Positions 6,355 through 14,000 of a DNA stretch of 21,420 nt are shown in pieces. Position 1 is the first letter of the stretch. The number at the start of each line of letters is the position of its first letter. Location of the stretch: NCBI GenBank assembly GCA_964561115.1, contig CAZLOE010000024.1:1-21420 (forward strand), in the 5' to 3' direction. Both the position numbers and the translations under genes were made by a program. This DNA is from CAZBSE01 sp964561115 (GTDB lineage Bacteria > Actinomycetota > Humimicrobiia > Humimicrobiales > Humimicrobiaceae). The notes beneath the pieces were generated by a model. That model saw only the letters and a program-made list of their open reading frames with translations, had not been told where the DNA came from and searched no databases.

Positions 6355-8940
6355 ATGAATTTTCAGTACCCATCATATATTATAATATTAATTTTAGGAG
6401 TAATAGTTTCAATAATATTTATATGGAAAATCTGGAAGAATAAAATTTATGCTGATTCCAGAGCAGGAATATTATTGGTGGCAAGCTGTTTAATATGGAT
6501 GACAGGAAAGACTTTCCAGTTATTAAACGGCGATCTTCAAATAAAAATCCTGATGGATAAAATAGAATATATCGGAATAGCTGCTGTTCCTTTGCTATAT
6601 TTATTAGTCGTACTTCAAAATACAGGTTATAAAAGATGGATAACAGCCAAAAAGACAGCTCTTTTAAGCATTATACCGTTTCTTACCGTGGTCTTTATAA
6701 TCACCAATGATTTTCATGGATTATTCTGGAAAAATACCATATTAGATAGTAATTCAAATCTATTTGTTCATGAATATGGTGTTTGGTTCTGGATATGGAT
6801 AGTATATTTATGTACAGTGATTTTAGTCACTCATTACATCATCATACGTATTTTAAGCTCAAAATTTAGTGTTTTACGTGTTCAATCTGTAGGTATCATC
6901 TCTTTATTGTCAATACCCTGGTTTGCATACACTGTACATACTATAGGGATTAATCCTTTCAATATTGTAGACATAACACCACTCATCTTGATAATCAGCA
7001 GCTTTATAATAATATTAGGATTCAGCCGTTTAAAGATAATAGATATTGTCCCTATTGCACGCGAGAAAGTTTTCGATACCATAAGAGAACATATAATTGT
7101 ACTGGACAGTGATGATCGTATTTTATATATAAATCATCCTGCTAAAAATATTTTTAAAAGTTACACCAGTAATTTTATAGGAAAGCCCATTACTGAGATA
7201 ATGACTGATTGCAGGAATTACTTTAAAAATATGTCTGGGATCAATAGAATTCGAAGGAATATAATCATTAAAGATAAAAAGAGTAAAAAAGAATACAAAA
7301 TGACAATAAGCCCCATTTTTTTTAACAATAAAAATTTTATAGGAAGAGTGGTATTACTAAGAGATATTACTGATCAGAACAAAATGAACAAGTCTTTGCA
7401 TTATCGTATAAGATTTGAAAATCTTATTGCTACATTGTCCAAAAGCTTTATTAATCTTGAGCTTGATAATATTGATGACGGTATAAAAAATGCTCTTGAG
7501 GAGATAGTAAAATTTACCAATACCGATCATGGATATGTATGTATTTTTAAAAACTTTAAAATAAAGACAGGAAAAACATATGAGTGGTGCGATAAAGGTA
7601 TAAAGTCGCAGTTAAAAAATATAAAGGATTTTTTTGCTGAAGAAATTACTCTCTGGATGAAGAAATTAAATAACCTGGAAATTGTACAGATTCCTGACGT
7701 TTCTAAAATCAAGATAAAGAAAAAGAAGGCGAAAAGACTTATCCAGTTACAGAAAATAAAGTCAATTGTAGCTGTCCCAATGATATACAATGAATCTCTT
7801 ATAGGTTATATAGGGTTGGATAATGTGAAAGAAAAAAGGGTCTGGACCAAAGATGATATAAAACTGCTAAAGATCGCTGCAGATATCTTTACAAATATAC
7901 TGGAAAGAAAACAGGCAGAAGAAAAAGTTAGATTCCTGCTGTTGAAGGATAAATTAACAGGATTGTATAACAGGGCATATTTTGAAGAAGAGATTAAGAG
8001 ACTTGACACAAAAAGGCAGCTTCCGTTAAGTTTTATTATAGGGGATGTCAACGGATTAAAACTTGTAAATGATACCTTCAGCCCTAAGGAAGGGGATAGG
8101 ATATTAAAAAAGACTGCAAATATTTTAAAGAGAAGCTGCAGAAAAGAAGATATTATTGCAAGATGGGGCGGCGACGAATTTTCTATACTGCTGCCTAACA
8201 CTACTGAAAAAAATTCGGAAGTAATAATAAACAGGATAAGAGAAAAGTGTCTTAAGACTACTGATCAGAAGATACCGCTGAGTATATCCCTGGGCACCTC
8301 GACCAAGAGAGATTGCGGCTGTAATATTAAGACTATAATAAAGGAAGCCGAGGACCGCATGTACAGTAGAAAACTACTTGAAAGAGACACTATATCAAGC
8401 TCAATAATCGCATCTCTTGAAACCACGCTTCAGGAAAAAAGTTATGAAACTGAAGAGCACGCCATAAGATTAAGAAAAATGGCTCTTCTTTTAGGACAGG
8501 CATTAAAACTCCCGGATAATAAATTAAATGAATTATCACTTCTTTCTACTCTTCACGATATAGGAAAAATAGCTATACCGGATGAAATCCTTACCAAGAA
8601 AGGTAAACTTACCAAGAAAGAGTGGGAGATCATAAAAAAACATCCTGAGATAGGATATAATATTTCTTCTTCATCTCCGCAGCTGTCTCCTATATCCGTT
8701 GGTATATTATCACATCATGAGCACTGGAACGGAAATGGTTATCCCAGAGGATTAAAAGGTGAAAAAATTCCTTTGGAATCACGGATAATAAATATTGTAG
8801 ATGCATTTGATGTTATGACCCATGATAGATGTTACAAGAAGGCGGTAAGCATGGAAGAGGCAATAGAAGAGTTGTATAGGTGTTCGGGGACTCAATTTGA
8901 CCCACTTTTAGTAAAAATATTTACCAAGGTTTTGGAATAA
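6355..8940 (+). CDS. Membrane PAS-GAF-GGDEF-HD-GYP cyclic-di-GMP signalling protein
   Basis: Sensor that probably both makes and degrades cyclic di-GMP. Order in 861 aa: seven hydrophobic segments (about 5-225, like the histidine kinase 7TM input domain), PAS (about 235-340), GAF (about 350-515), GGDEF (about 527-680), HD-GYP (about 690-861). The cyclase motif is intact: GGDEF at 605-609, N572 and D581 as guanine-binding residues, and an inhibitory I-site RKED (596-599) five residues ahead of GGDEF. The phosphodiesterase is also intact: H702, HD at 734-735, H763, HHEH at 787-790 and GYP at 795-797. D581 at the specificity position argues for GMP rather than the cGAMP-type (Ser) enzymes. An in-frame stop just before the ATG rules out a longer start. 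No target gene is adjacent. The opposite-strand RNA ends only about 5 nt after its stop codon. Confidence 0.9.
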   Translation: MNFQYPSYIIILILGVIVSIIFIWKIWKNKIYADSRAGILLVASCLIWMTGKTFQLLNGDLQIKILMDKIEYIGIAAVPLLYLLVVLQNTGYKRWITAKKTALLSIIPFLTVVFIITNDFHGLFWKNTILDSNSNLFVHEYGVWFWIWIVYLCTVILVTHYIIIRILSSKFSVLRVQSVGIISLLSIPWFAYTVHTIGINPFNIVDITPLILIISSFIIILGFSRLKIIDIVPIAREKVFDTIREHIIVLDSDDRILYINHPAKNIFKSYTSNFIGKPITEIMTDCRNYFKNMSGINRIRRNIIIKDKKSKKEYKMTISPIFFNNKNFIGRVVLLRDITDQNKMNKSLHYRIRFENLIATLSKSFINLELDNIDDGIKNALEEIVKFTNTDHGYVCIFKNFKIKTGKTYEWCDKGIKSQLKNIKDFFAEEITLWMKKLNNLEIVQIPDVSKIKIKKKKAKRLIQLQKIKSIVAVPMIYNESLIGYIGLDNVKEKRVWTKDDIKLLKIAADIFTNILERKQAEEKVRFLLLKDKLTGLYNRAYFEEEIKRLDTKRQLPLSFIIGDVNGLKLVNDTFSPKEGDRILKKTANILKRSCRKEDIIARWGGDEFSILLPNTTEKNSEVIINRIREKCLKTTDQKIPLSISLGTSTKRDCGCNIKTIIKEAEDRMYSRKLLERDTISSSIIASLETTLQEKSYETEEHAIRLRKMALLLGQALKLPDNKLNELSLLSTLHDIGKIAIPDEILTKKGKLTKKEWEIIKKHPEIGYNISSSSPQLSPISVGILSHHEHWNGNGYPRGLKGEKIPLESRIINIVDAFDVMTHDRCYKKAVSMEEAIEELYRCSGTQFDPLLVKIFTKVLE

Positions 8941-8944
8941 TAAT

Positions 8945-9005
8945 AAAAAACCCCGAGTTATCTTTCGCCATTGCTAGCGCATTAGGCTACTTAAAATCTC
9001 GGGGT
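8945..9005 (-). terminator. Intrinsic terminator of the minus-strand RNA
   Basis: On the minus strand CCCCGAG (9004-8998) pairs with CTCGGGG (8957-8951), extended by an A-T pair, and is followed at once by TTTTTT (8950-8945). The loop of about 40 nt is long but folds on itself through GCC/GGC. The same hairpin read on the plus strand has no U-run after it, so it cannot be an efficient terminator for the GGDEF/HD-GYP gene. This asymmetry fixes the direction of the RNA. Confidence 0.65.
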
Positions 9006-9112
9006 ACATCTTAGAACTTTTCTCAGGGACTTTTCAGACTTTTAACCTACCAATTGTTTTCTTTCGATTACAAATCTCAGTTACTTCTAAAAGTTGCCTC
9101 CTGTCCTAAGAT
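8945..9112 (-). ncRNA. Candidate free-standing small RNA, family not recognised
   Basis: No protein frame is convincing here, but the minus strand has all parts of an RNA gene: a consensus promoter (9119-9147), a predicted start at A9112, an 11-bp stem that begins at the start (9103-9113 with 9007-9017, one G-U pair), a small hairpin (9083-9094), and a GC-rich terminator ending in six U (8945-9005). The expected length is about 168 nt. The terminator loop holds an internal GCC/GGC helix (8985-8987 with 8967-8969). An unpaired AGGAGG lies at 9097-9102 (minus strand), without a start codon at a usable distance. The size would suit 6S RNA, but I cannot show the 6S bubble. I found no motifs of SRP RNA, RNase P RNA, tmRNA, T-box, TPP, SAM, lysine or cyclic di-GMP riboswitches. 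No minus-strand gene follows, so a regulatory leader is unlikely. Confidence 0.6.
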
Positions 9113-9118
9113 GATAAA

Positions 9119-9147
9119 AAGATATCAAAAATAAAAAATGTTGTCAA
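9119..9147 (-). promoter_or_regulatory. Strong predicted promoter of the minus-strand RNA
   Basis: Read on the minus strand: TTGACA (9147-9142), exactly 17 nt, then TATCTT (9124-9119), preceded by TGA (9127-9125) as an extended -10. The -35 is perfect, the spacing is optimal and the -10 matches 4/6. The +1 position is A9112, directly at the base of the 11-bp stem. No minus-strand protein gene is served by it. Confidence 0.65.
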
Positions 9148-9344
9148 TAGATGTGGATTAAAATATTAGAAAATTTTAATAGTTTTTTAAAATTTTTTTA
9201 ATATTAATAAAATTATTAAAACTGTAGTAAAATATTTTTATATTACTGTTAAATTCTTGTTCACAAAATATGATAATTTTTATATAGTTATAAAATATTT
9301 TTAAATAACATTTTTAGAACAATAATTTTTAATTAAAGTTTAAA

Positions 9345-10466
9345 ATGAAAAAAATTAAAAATATAACAGTGATAGGATTGGGACTGATCGGAGGATCACT
9401 GGCTTTATCTTTAAAAAATTTAAACAAAAATTTTGTTATCACAGGCTATGATATTGAAGAAGAATCGATGAGCATAGCTAAGTACAGAAATATAATTGAT
9501 ATTCCCGCTGGAAATTACAGAGAAGCTGTTATAAATGCTGATTTAATAATAATTGCTACTCCCATAAGCAATATTATTGAAGTGCTGAATAACCTAAAGG
9601 AACATCTGAAAAAGAATGTAATAATAACCGATGTCGGAAGCGCTAAGGAAAAAATAGTCAAGAAGGCAGGTAAAATATTACCAAGAGATGTGTTTTTTAT
9701 CGGCGGGCACCCCATGGCTGGTTCAGAGAACGAGGGTGTATTGAGTGCAACTCCGGACTTATTTAGAAACGCGTTTTACATACTCACTCCTACCGGTACC
9801 ACAATTTCAGAGCCGCTGGTCACATTACATTCTCTGTTCACCGGAATAGGCGCAAAGGTCATTTCTATGAATCCCAAAGAGCATGATATAAATGTGGCAT
9901 TAATAAGCCATCTGCCGCATGTTTTATCGACAAGTCTTGTTGATATGATAGATGACAAGCAAAAGGACTTAAAAAATTTATTCAAACTATGTGCGGGTGG
10001 TTTCAGAGATATGACCAGAATTGCTGCTGCAAACACGAAAATGTGGCTTGATATAAGTATAGAAAACAAAGATGAATTGATCGAATCCATAGATGTTTAT
10101 ATGAAGTATCTTGAAAATTTTAAGAATAATTTAAAAAAGGGTAATTCATCGTTTATAAAAAAACATTACGTCAAAGCTCAGAAAGCAAGAATGAATTTAC
10201 CAAAATATGTTGAAAAAGATATATCAAAATTGTATGAGCTTAGAGTATCAATACCTGACAAAGCAGGAGTACTGAGTGAAATCACTATGGCTATAAGCTC
10301 TCATGGTATAAATATTGAAGATATATCAATTTTTCACTCTACTGAGTTCAGCGGTGGAGGAATACTGAAAGTTCTTATACAAGATGAGGACGCAGTGAAA
10401 ACTGCCAAGGCTGCTATTGAAAAATCAGGCTATGAAGCAAGCATAAAAAAAGTTTTAGGTGAATAA
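9345..10466 (+). CDS. tyrA: Prephenate dehydrogenase with C-terminal ACT domain
   Basis: Oxidatively decarboxylates prephenate to 4-hydroxyphenylpyruvate using NAD(P)+, the committed step to tyrosine. The N-terminal Rossmann fold shows GLGLIGGS (11-18). HPMAGSENEG (122-131) and SHLPH (188-192, catalytic-type H189) are standard TyrA motifs, as is the stretch RIAAANTKMW (225-234). An ACT domain (about 297-373, with IPDKAGVLSEI) is likely to bind tyrosine for feedback control, as in Bacillus-type TyrA. Length 373 aa is normal for the ACT-containing form. It is the first gene of the long housekeeping operon. The roughly 200 nt upstream are very AT-rich. I see no T-box and no clear ribosome binding site before the ATG. 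Confidence 0.95.
   Translation: MKKIKNITVIGLGLIGGSLALSLKNLNKNFVITGYDIEEESMSIAKYRNIIDIPAGNYREAVINADLIIIATPISNIIEVLNNLKEHLKKNVIITDVGSAKEKIVKKAGKILPRDVFFIGGHPMAGSENEGVLSATPDLFRNAFYILTPTGTTISEPLVTLHSLFTGIGAKVISMNPKEHDINVALISHLPHVLSTSLVDMIDDKQKDLKNLFKLCAGGFRDMTRIAAANTKMWLDISIENKDELIESIDVYMKYLENFKNNLKKGNSSFIKKHYVKAQKARMNLPKYVEKDISKLYELRVSIPDKAGVLSEITMAISSHGINIEDISIFHSTEFSGGGILKVLIQDEDAVKTAKAAIEKSGYEASIKKVLGE
10457..10461 (+). promoter_or_regulatory. Ribosome binding site deciding the aroA start
   Basis: AGGTG lies 6 nt before the ATG at 10468, inside the last codons of tyrA. An alternative GTG at 10459 overlaps this site and has no Shine-Dalgarno of its own, so ATG 10468 is preferred. Confidence 0.6.
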
Positions 10467-10467
10467 G

Positions 10468-11754
10468 ATGAATATATACGGGGCAGAAAGCTTAAAAGGC
10501 GAGATAAAGATTCCAGGGGATAAATCAATTTCGCATAGAAGTGCAATAATATCATCACTGGTCAAAAACAATGTCTTAATAGAAAATTTCTTATTCTGTA
10601 AGGACTGTATTAAGACTATTGATGTTTTAAGGAAATTAGGGGTAAAGGTTGAAAGGATAGAGGGGAATTTAGTAGTTTTCGGCAGAGGAATTGATAATTA
10701 TAATGAACCTGTTGAAATACTCGACGTAGGAAATTCAGGAACGACAATCAGAATGATGAGTGGTGTCCTTGCTGCAACAGATTTTATGTCTGTACTAAGC
10801 GGTGATAGTTCAATAAACAGCAGGCCTATGGAAAGAGTAATAAAACCACTGGCAAGAATGGGTGCAGTTATAAATGGAAGGGAAAATAATACCAAAGCAC
10901 CAATTGTAATTTTTGGAAATCCCGGTCTCAAGGGCAAGAAATTTAATTTGAAGTTAGCAAGCGCTCAGGTAAAATCCAGTATTTTACTGGCGGCACTTAA
11001 TGCCAGTGGTCCAACAGAAATAAATCAGCCACAAATCTCAAGGGATCATACAGAGCGAATGCTTGAATATTTTGGAGCAGATATTTCTTACAAAGGTAAA
11101 TACGTAAAATTAAAACCAGGCAAAGATTTAACAGCGACTAAGATATATATACCAGGAGATATATCTTCTGCTGCATATTTTATAGTTGCGGCTCTGCTCT
11201 TAAAACATTCTCACATAATGATAAAAGATGTTGGAATAAACCCTACAAGAAGCTGTTTTCTGGAAATACTAAAGAAAATGGGCGGTAATATTTATATAAA
11301 AAATAAAAGAGTTTTTAACAAAGAGCCTGTTGCAGATATAGAGGTTTTTTACAGCAAGCTTAATTCAACAAAAATAGGAAAAGAAAAGATACCCCGCATT
11401 ATTGATGAAATACCGATACTTTGTGTAGCAGCGGCTGCCGCTGAAGGTGAAACAGTAGTAAAAGGAGCAGAAGAATTAAGGTTTAAAGAAAGCGACAGGA
11501 TCAAATCAATCGTAGGCCAGTTTAAAAAATTAAACGTTGATATAGAAGAAAAAAAAGATGGGATGATAGTCAGAGGAAGTACTGATTTTAAAGCAGGTGA
11601 AGGTACAGTGGAAAGTTTTGGAGACCATAGAATTGCTATGTCTCTTTCCATATTGTCCTTACTATCAGCAGGAAAAGTCACTATTCTGAATTCTGATTGT
11701 ATAAATACATCATTTCCAAGTTTCAAATATATTATGAAGAAATTGATGGTATGA
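10468..11754 (+). CDS. aroA: 5-enolpyruvylshikimate-3-phosphate synthase (3-phosphoshikimate 1-carboxyvinyltransferase)
   Basis: Joins phosphoenolpyruvate to shikimate 3-phosphate, the sixth step of the shikimate pathway. Motifs in order: PGDKSISHR near the N-terminus, GNSGTTIRM, NSRPMERV, SAQVKSSILLAA, SRDHTERM, GDISSAAYF, INPTRS, RFKESDRIKSI and FGDHRIAMS. The set GDKS, SAQVK, RDHTE and NPTR fits the class II pattern described for Gram-positive-type enzymes, which tend to be less sensitive to glyphosate; this class call is by motif memory. The 428-aa length (from ATG 10468) is normal. A longer GTG start at 10459 would overlap tyrA by 8 nt. It lies 1 nt after the tyrA stop, so the two aromatic genes are surely co-transcribed. 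Cmk follows after a short gap containing a tiny leader ORF. Confidence 0.96.
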   Translation: MNIYGAESLKGEIKIPGDKSISHRSAIISSLVKNNVLIENFLFCKDCIKTIDVLRKLGVKVERIEGNLVVFGRGIDNYNEPVEILDVGNSGTTIRMMSGVLAATDFMSVLSGDSSINSRPMERVIKPLARMGAVINGRENNTKAPIVIFGNPGLKGKKFNLKLASAQVKSSILLAALNASGPTEINQPQISRDHTERMLEYFGADISYKGKYVKLKPGKDLTATKIYIPGDISSAAYFIVAALLLKHSHIMIKDVGINPTRSCFLEILKKMGGNIYIKNKRVFNKEPVADIEVFYSKLNSTKIGKEKIPRIIDEIPILCVAAAAAEGETVVKGAEELRFKESDRIKSIVGQFKKLNVDIEEKKDGMIVRGSTDFKAGEGTVESFGDHRIAMSLSILSLLSAGKVTILNSDCINTSFPSFKYIMKKLMV

Positions 11755-11772
11755 TATTCAAAAGGTAAGTGG

Positions 11773-11796
11773 ATGAATATAAAATTCTGTAGATGA
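11773..11796 (+). CDS. Possible seven-residue leader ORF coupled to cmk
   Basis: ATG at 11773 opens a seven-codon frame (MNIKFCR) closed by TGA at 11794-11796. AAAGG (11761-11765) stands 7 nt before its ATG. The stop overlaps the cmk start as ATGA. Cmk has no ribosome binding site of its own, so ribosomes finishing this peptide could restart on cmk. Too short for codon statistics; it could be chance. Confidence 0.3.
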   Translation: MNIKFCR

Positions 11797-12509
11797 AAGT
11801 TAAAAATATTCCTAAAAATATTATAACCATAGATGGTCCTGCAGGAAGCGGTAAGAGTACAGTAGCAAAAATATTGGCAAAGGAATTGAATTATAAGTAT
11901 ATTGATACTGGAGCAATGTACAGAGCCCTTACACTTCTTGCTGTTCAGAATAATATAGATTACAAAAACCAGAAAGCTATATTGGATATTGCCATGAATA
12001 CAGATCTTGAGTTAGATAGTAGTTCTGTAAACGAAAAAGAATATACAAAAGTAAAAATGGATGGAAAAGATGTGACCAATGAAATAAGAAGCAGGGAAGT
12101 TGGGTCTGCAGTTTCAATCGTCTCTAAATTATCTGGTATTAGGAAATATCTGGTCAAGGTTCAAAGAGAGCTTACAAGAGACGGCGATGCAGTGCTTGAG
12201 GGAAGAGACACTGGAAGTGTAGTATGCCCTGAAGCAATATTAAAAATATACCTGACCGCAAACCTGGAGGAGAGGATAAAGAGGAGAGACCTTCAGAACA
12301 AAGAAAAGGGCCAGTTTCAGGAAATGATTATAACCAGGGATGAGATCATAACACGAGATAAAATAGACAGCAGCAGGGAAGACAGCCCTCTTACCGTACC
12401 TGAAAACGGAATCGTGATTGATACGTCTGATTTATCAGTAATAGAAGTAGTGGAAAAGATTAAAAAACTTTATTTTGAGAAGATAAATGATAAAAACAAA
12501 ACACAGTAA
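11793..12509 (+). CDS. cmk: Cytidylate (CMP/dCMP) kinase
   Basis: Phosphorylates CMP and dCMP with ATP to supply nucleic acid and CDP-lipid precursors. The P-loop GPAGSGKST spans residues 15-23. D38-TGAMYRA (38-45) is the conserved NMP-binding segment, and LEGRDTGSVVCP is the family GRD-G-VV motif. The lid and Arg-rich part (ERIKRRDLQ) follows. At 238 aa it is slightly longer than the usual 220-230. The start lacks a Shine-Dalgarno site but sits in an ATGA overlap with a possible leader ORF. It follows aroA, as in many bacteria. Its last 23 nt overlap the acyltransferase gene in another frame, so translation of the two is probably coupled. Confidence 0.95.
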   Translation: MKVKNIPKNIITIDGPAGSGKSTVAKILAKELNYKYIDTGAMYRALTLLAVQNNIDYKNQKAILDIAMNTDLELDSSSVNEKEYTKVKMDGKDVTNEIRSREVGSAVSIVSKLSGIRKYLVKVQRELTRDGDAVLEGRDTGSVVCPEAILKIYLTANLEERIKRRDLQNKEKGQFQEMIITRDEIITRDKIDSSREDSPLTVPENGIVIDTSDLSVIEVVEKIKKLYFEKINDKNKTQ

Positions 12510-13134
12510 AGCATATTTTATTTTATTCAGATTGATACAACTCTTATTAATGTTTTTGTTTAACCTGTTTTATAGAGTAGAGAGGATAGACTTAGACAAA
12601 GTTCCCAGAAAAGGTAAATTCATATTATGTTCCAATCATATAAGTTACATTGACCCGGTAATAATAGGAGCATATATCCCTAGATGCATATACTTTATGG
12701 CAAAGAAAGAACTTTATAATAATAAATTTTTAGGTTCTCTGGTGTTTTTTTTAAACGCATTTCCGGTAAAAAGGAGAACATTGGATAGAAGAACGATTTC
12801 AACATCATTTGATGTATTAAAAGACGGCAACATACTTGGATTATTTCCGGAAGGTACAAGATCGACGGATGGTGTAATTAGAAAAGGTAAAAAGGGAATG
12901 GGATTTATAGCAGCATATAGTAAAACGCCCATTATTGCAGTAGCTATAAGCGGAGCCAATAAAATAGTACAGAAACCTCATAAGAGGATATTTTTTCCTA
13001 AAATAAAACTTATTGCTGGAGAAGTAATAGATGTTAAGGATATAGTGAAAAAATACAACAAAAAAGAAGCCATCAGTATAATAGTTGAAAAAACGATGCA
13101 GGAGATAGAAAGAATATATAATAAAATAAAATAA
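12487..13134 (+). CDS. plsC: 1-acyl-sn-glycerol-3-phosphate acyltransferase
   Basis: Acylates lysophosphatidic acid to phosphatidic acid at the membrane. A hydrophobic N-terminus (about 10-29) would dip into the bilayer. The catalytic H-x4-D is H51/D56 in NHISYIDP. FPEGTRS (120-126) is the phosphate-binding motif, and AFPVKRR (91-97) matches block II. A later hydrophobic stretch carries a Pro-rich motif (TPIIAVAISG). Length 215 aa is typical of the short bacterial PlsC group. It starts inside cmk with a 23-nt overlap. Together with gpsA at the end of the operon it ties this cluster to phospholipid synthesis. Confidence 0.92.
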   Translation: MIKTKHSKAYFILFRLIQLLLMFLFNLFYRVERIDLDKVPRKGKFILCSNHISYIDPVIIGAYIPRCIYFMAKKELYNNKFLGSLVFFLNAFPVKRRTLDRRTISTSFDVLKDGNILGLFPEGTRSTDGVIRKGKKGMGFIAAYSKTPIIAVAISGANKIVQKPHKRIFFPKIKLIAGEVIDVKDIVKKYNKKEAISIIVEKTMQEIERIYNKIK

Positions 13135-13151
13135 CTATTTTAAAAAAAATA

Positions 13152-14000
13152 TTGAAAGTAACTAAGACAAAACATTCCGGATATTGCTTTGGAGTAAAAA
13201 GAGCGCTAAACATAGCTGAAGATATATTAAAGAAAAATAAGGACAGTAAGGTTAAAATTTTTACCCTGGGTTCTATTATTCATAATTCAGGAGTCACAAA
13301 TGAAATGACCAGGAAAGGGTTGAATTCTGCAAAAAAAATAGACGAGATAGAGCCCGGCAGTATTTTTATTATTAGATCTCATGGAATGTCTCCGGAATTA
13401 CTAAAGGAGTTAAAAAATAAAAATATAAGTATTGTCGATGCCACATGTCCCTTTGTAAAAAAAGCACAGCACAGGGCAATGGAACTAAGCAGTAATAAAT
13501 ATTTTGTAGTGATTATCGGGAGCAAGGACCATCCAGAGGTGGCAGGAATAAAAGATCATGTAATAGGTAAAAATTATGCTGTAGTGGAAAACGAAAAAGA
13601 TGCTGAAAGTCTTTCGGTAAAAGAGAAAATAGGTGTAGTAGTTCAGACAACACAGACTATTGAAAAGCTAAGGTCGGTCACTAATAAACTATTGGATAAA
13701 GCAAAAGAATTATTGATATTTAATACCATCTGCAATACCACTAAAGAAAGGCAGAATTCTACCAGTAAGATGGCGAAAAATGTGGATATGATGATTGTAG
13801 TGGGTGGAAAAAACAGTGCCAATACCGCACACTTAAAAGAAATATCAGAAAAATGTGGTACAGCAACTTACCATATTGAAAATTTCAGGGAAATTAAGCC
13901 TAAATGGTTTAAAAATGTGGAAAAAATAGGGATCTGCGGCGGTGCTTCTACTCCCGAAAAAGATATAACAGACGTAATAAGAACAATTGAAAAGCTTTGA
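13152..14000 (+). CDS. ispH: 4-hydroxy-3-methylbut-2-enyl diphosphate reductase
   Basis: Last enzyme of the MEP isoprenoid pathway; a [4Fe-4S] protein that converts HMBPP to IPP and DMAPP. The three cluster cysteines are C12 (GYCFGV), C99 (DATCPFV) and C194 (NTICNTT). H44, H78 and H127, with E129 in the HPEV motif, and GGKNSANT near 218-225 are the usual substrate-binding residues. It ends with the GGASTPEKDI signature. Length 282 aa is standard. The start is TTG, 17 nt after plsC, with no ribosome binding site; no ATG fits because the conserved N-terminus begins at once. No ribosomal protein S1 domain is fused, unlike some Clostridia. The 3' end overlaps the radical SAM gene by 14 nt. Confidence 0.95.
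   Translation: MKVTKTKHSGYCFGVKRALNIAEDILKKNKDSKVKIFTLGSIIHNSGVTNEMTRKGLNSAKKIDEIEPGSIFIIRSHGMSPELLKELKNKNISIVDATCPFVKKAQHRAMELSSNKYFVVIIGSKDHPEVAGIKDHVIGKNYAVVENEKDAESLSVKEKIGVVVQTTQTIEKLRSVTNKLLDKAKELLIFNTICNTTKERQNSTSKMAKNVDMMIVVGGKNSANTAHLKEISEKCGTATYHIENFREIKPKWFKNVEKIGICGGASTPEKDITDVIRTIEKL

Noticed and set aside
8945..9112. Firm assignment of the minus-strand RNA as 6S RNA
   Set aside because: Size and free-standing nature fit, but the 5' end pairs internally and is followed by a separate terminator hairpin, and I could not outline the open bubble between closing and apical stems.
9083..9112. Small protein translated from the AGGAGG in the minus-strand RNA
   Set aside because: No ATG, GTG or TTG lies within a usable distance after AGGAGG (9102-9097), and no sensible frame follows.
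8941..9344. T-box or other riboswitch controlling tyrA on the plus strand
   Set aside because: No T-box antiterminator core (TGGNACCGCG) and no motif of TPP, SAM, lysine, glycine, FMN or cyclic di-GMP riboswitches could be read on the plus strand. The structured segment has its promoter and U-run on the minus strand.
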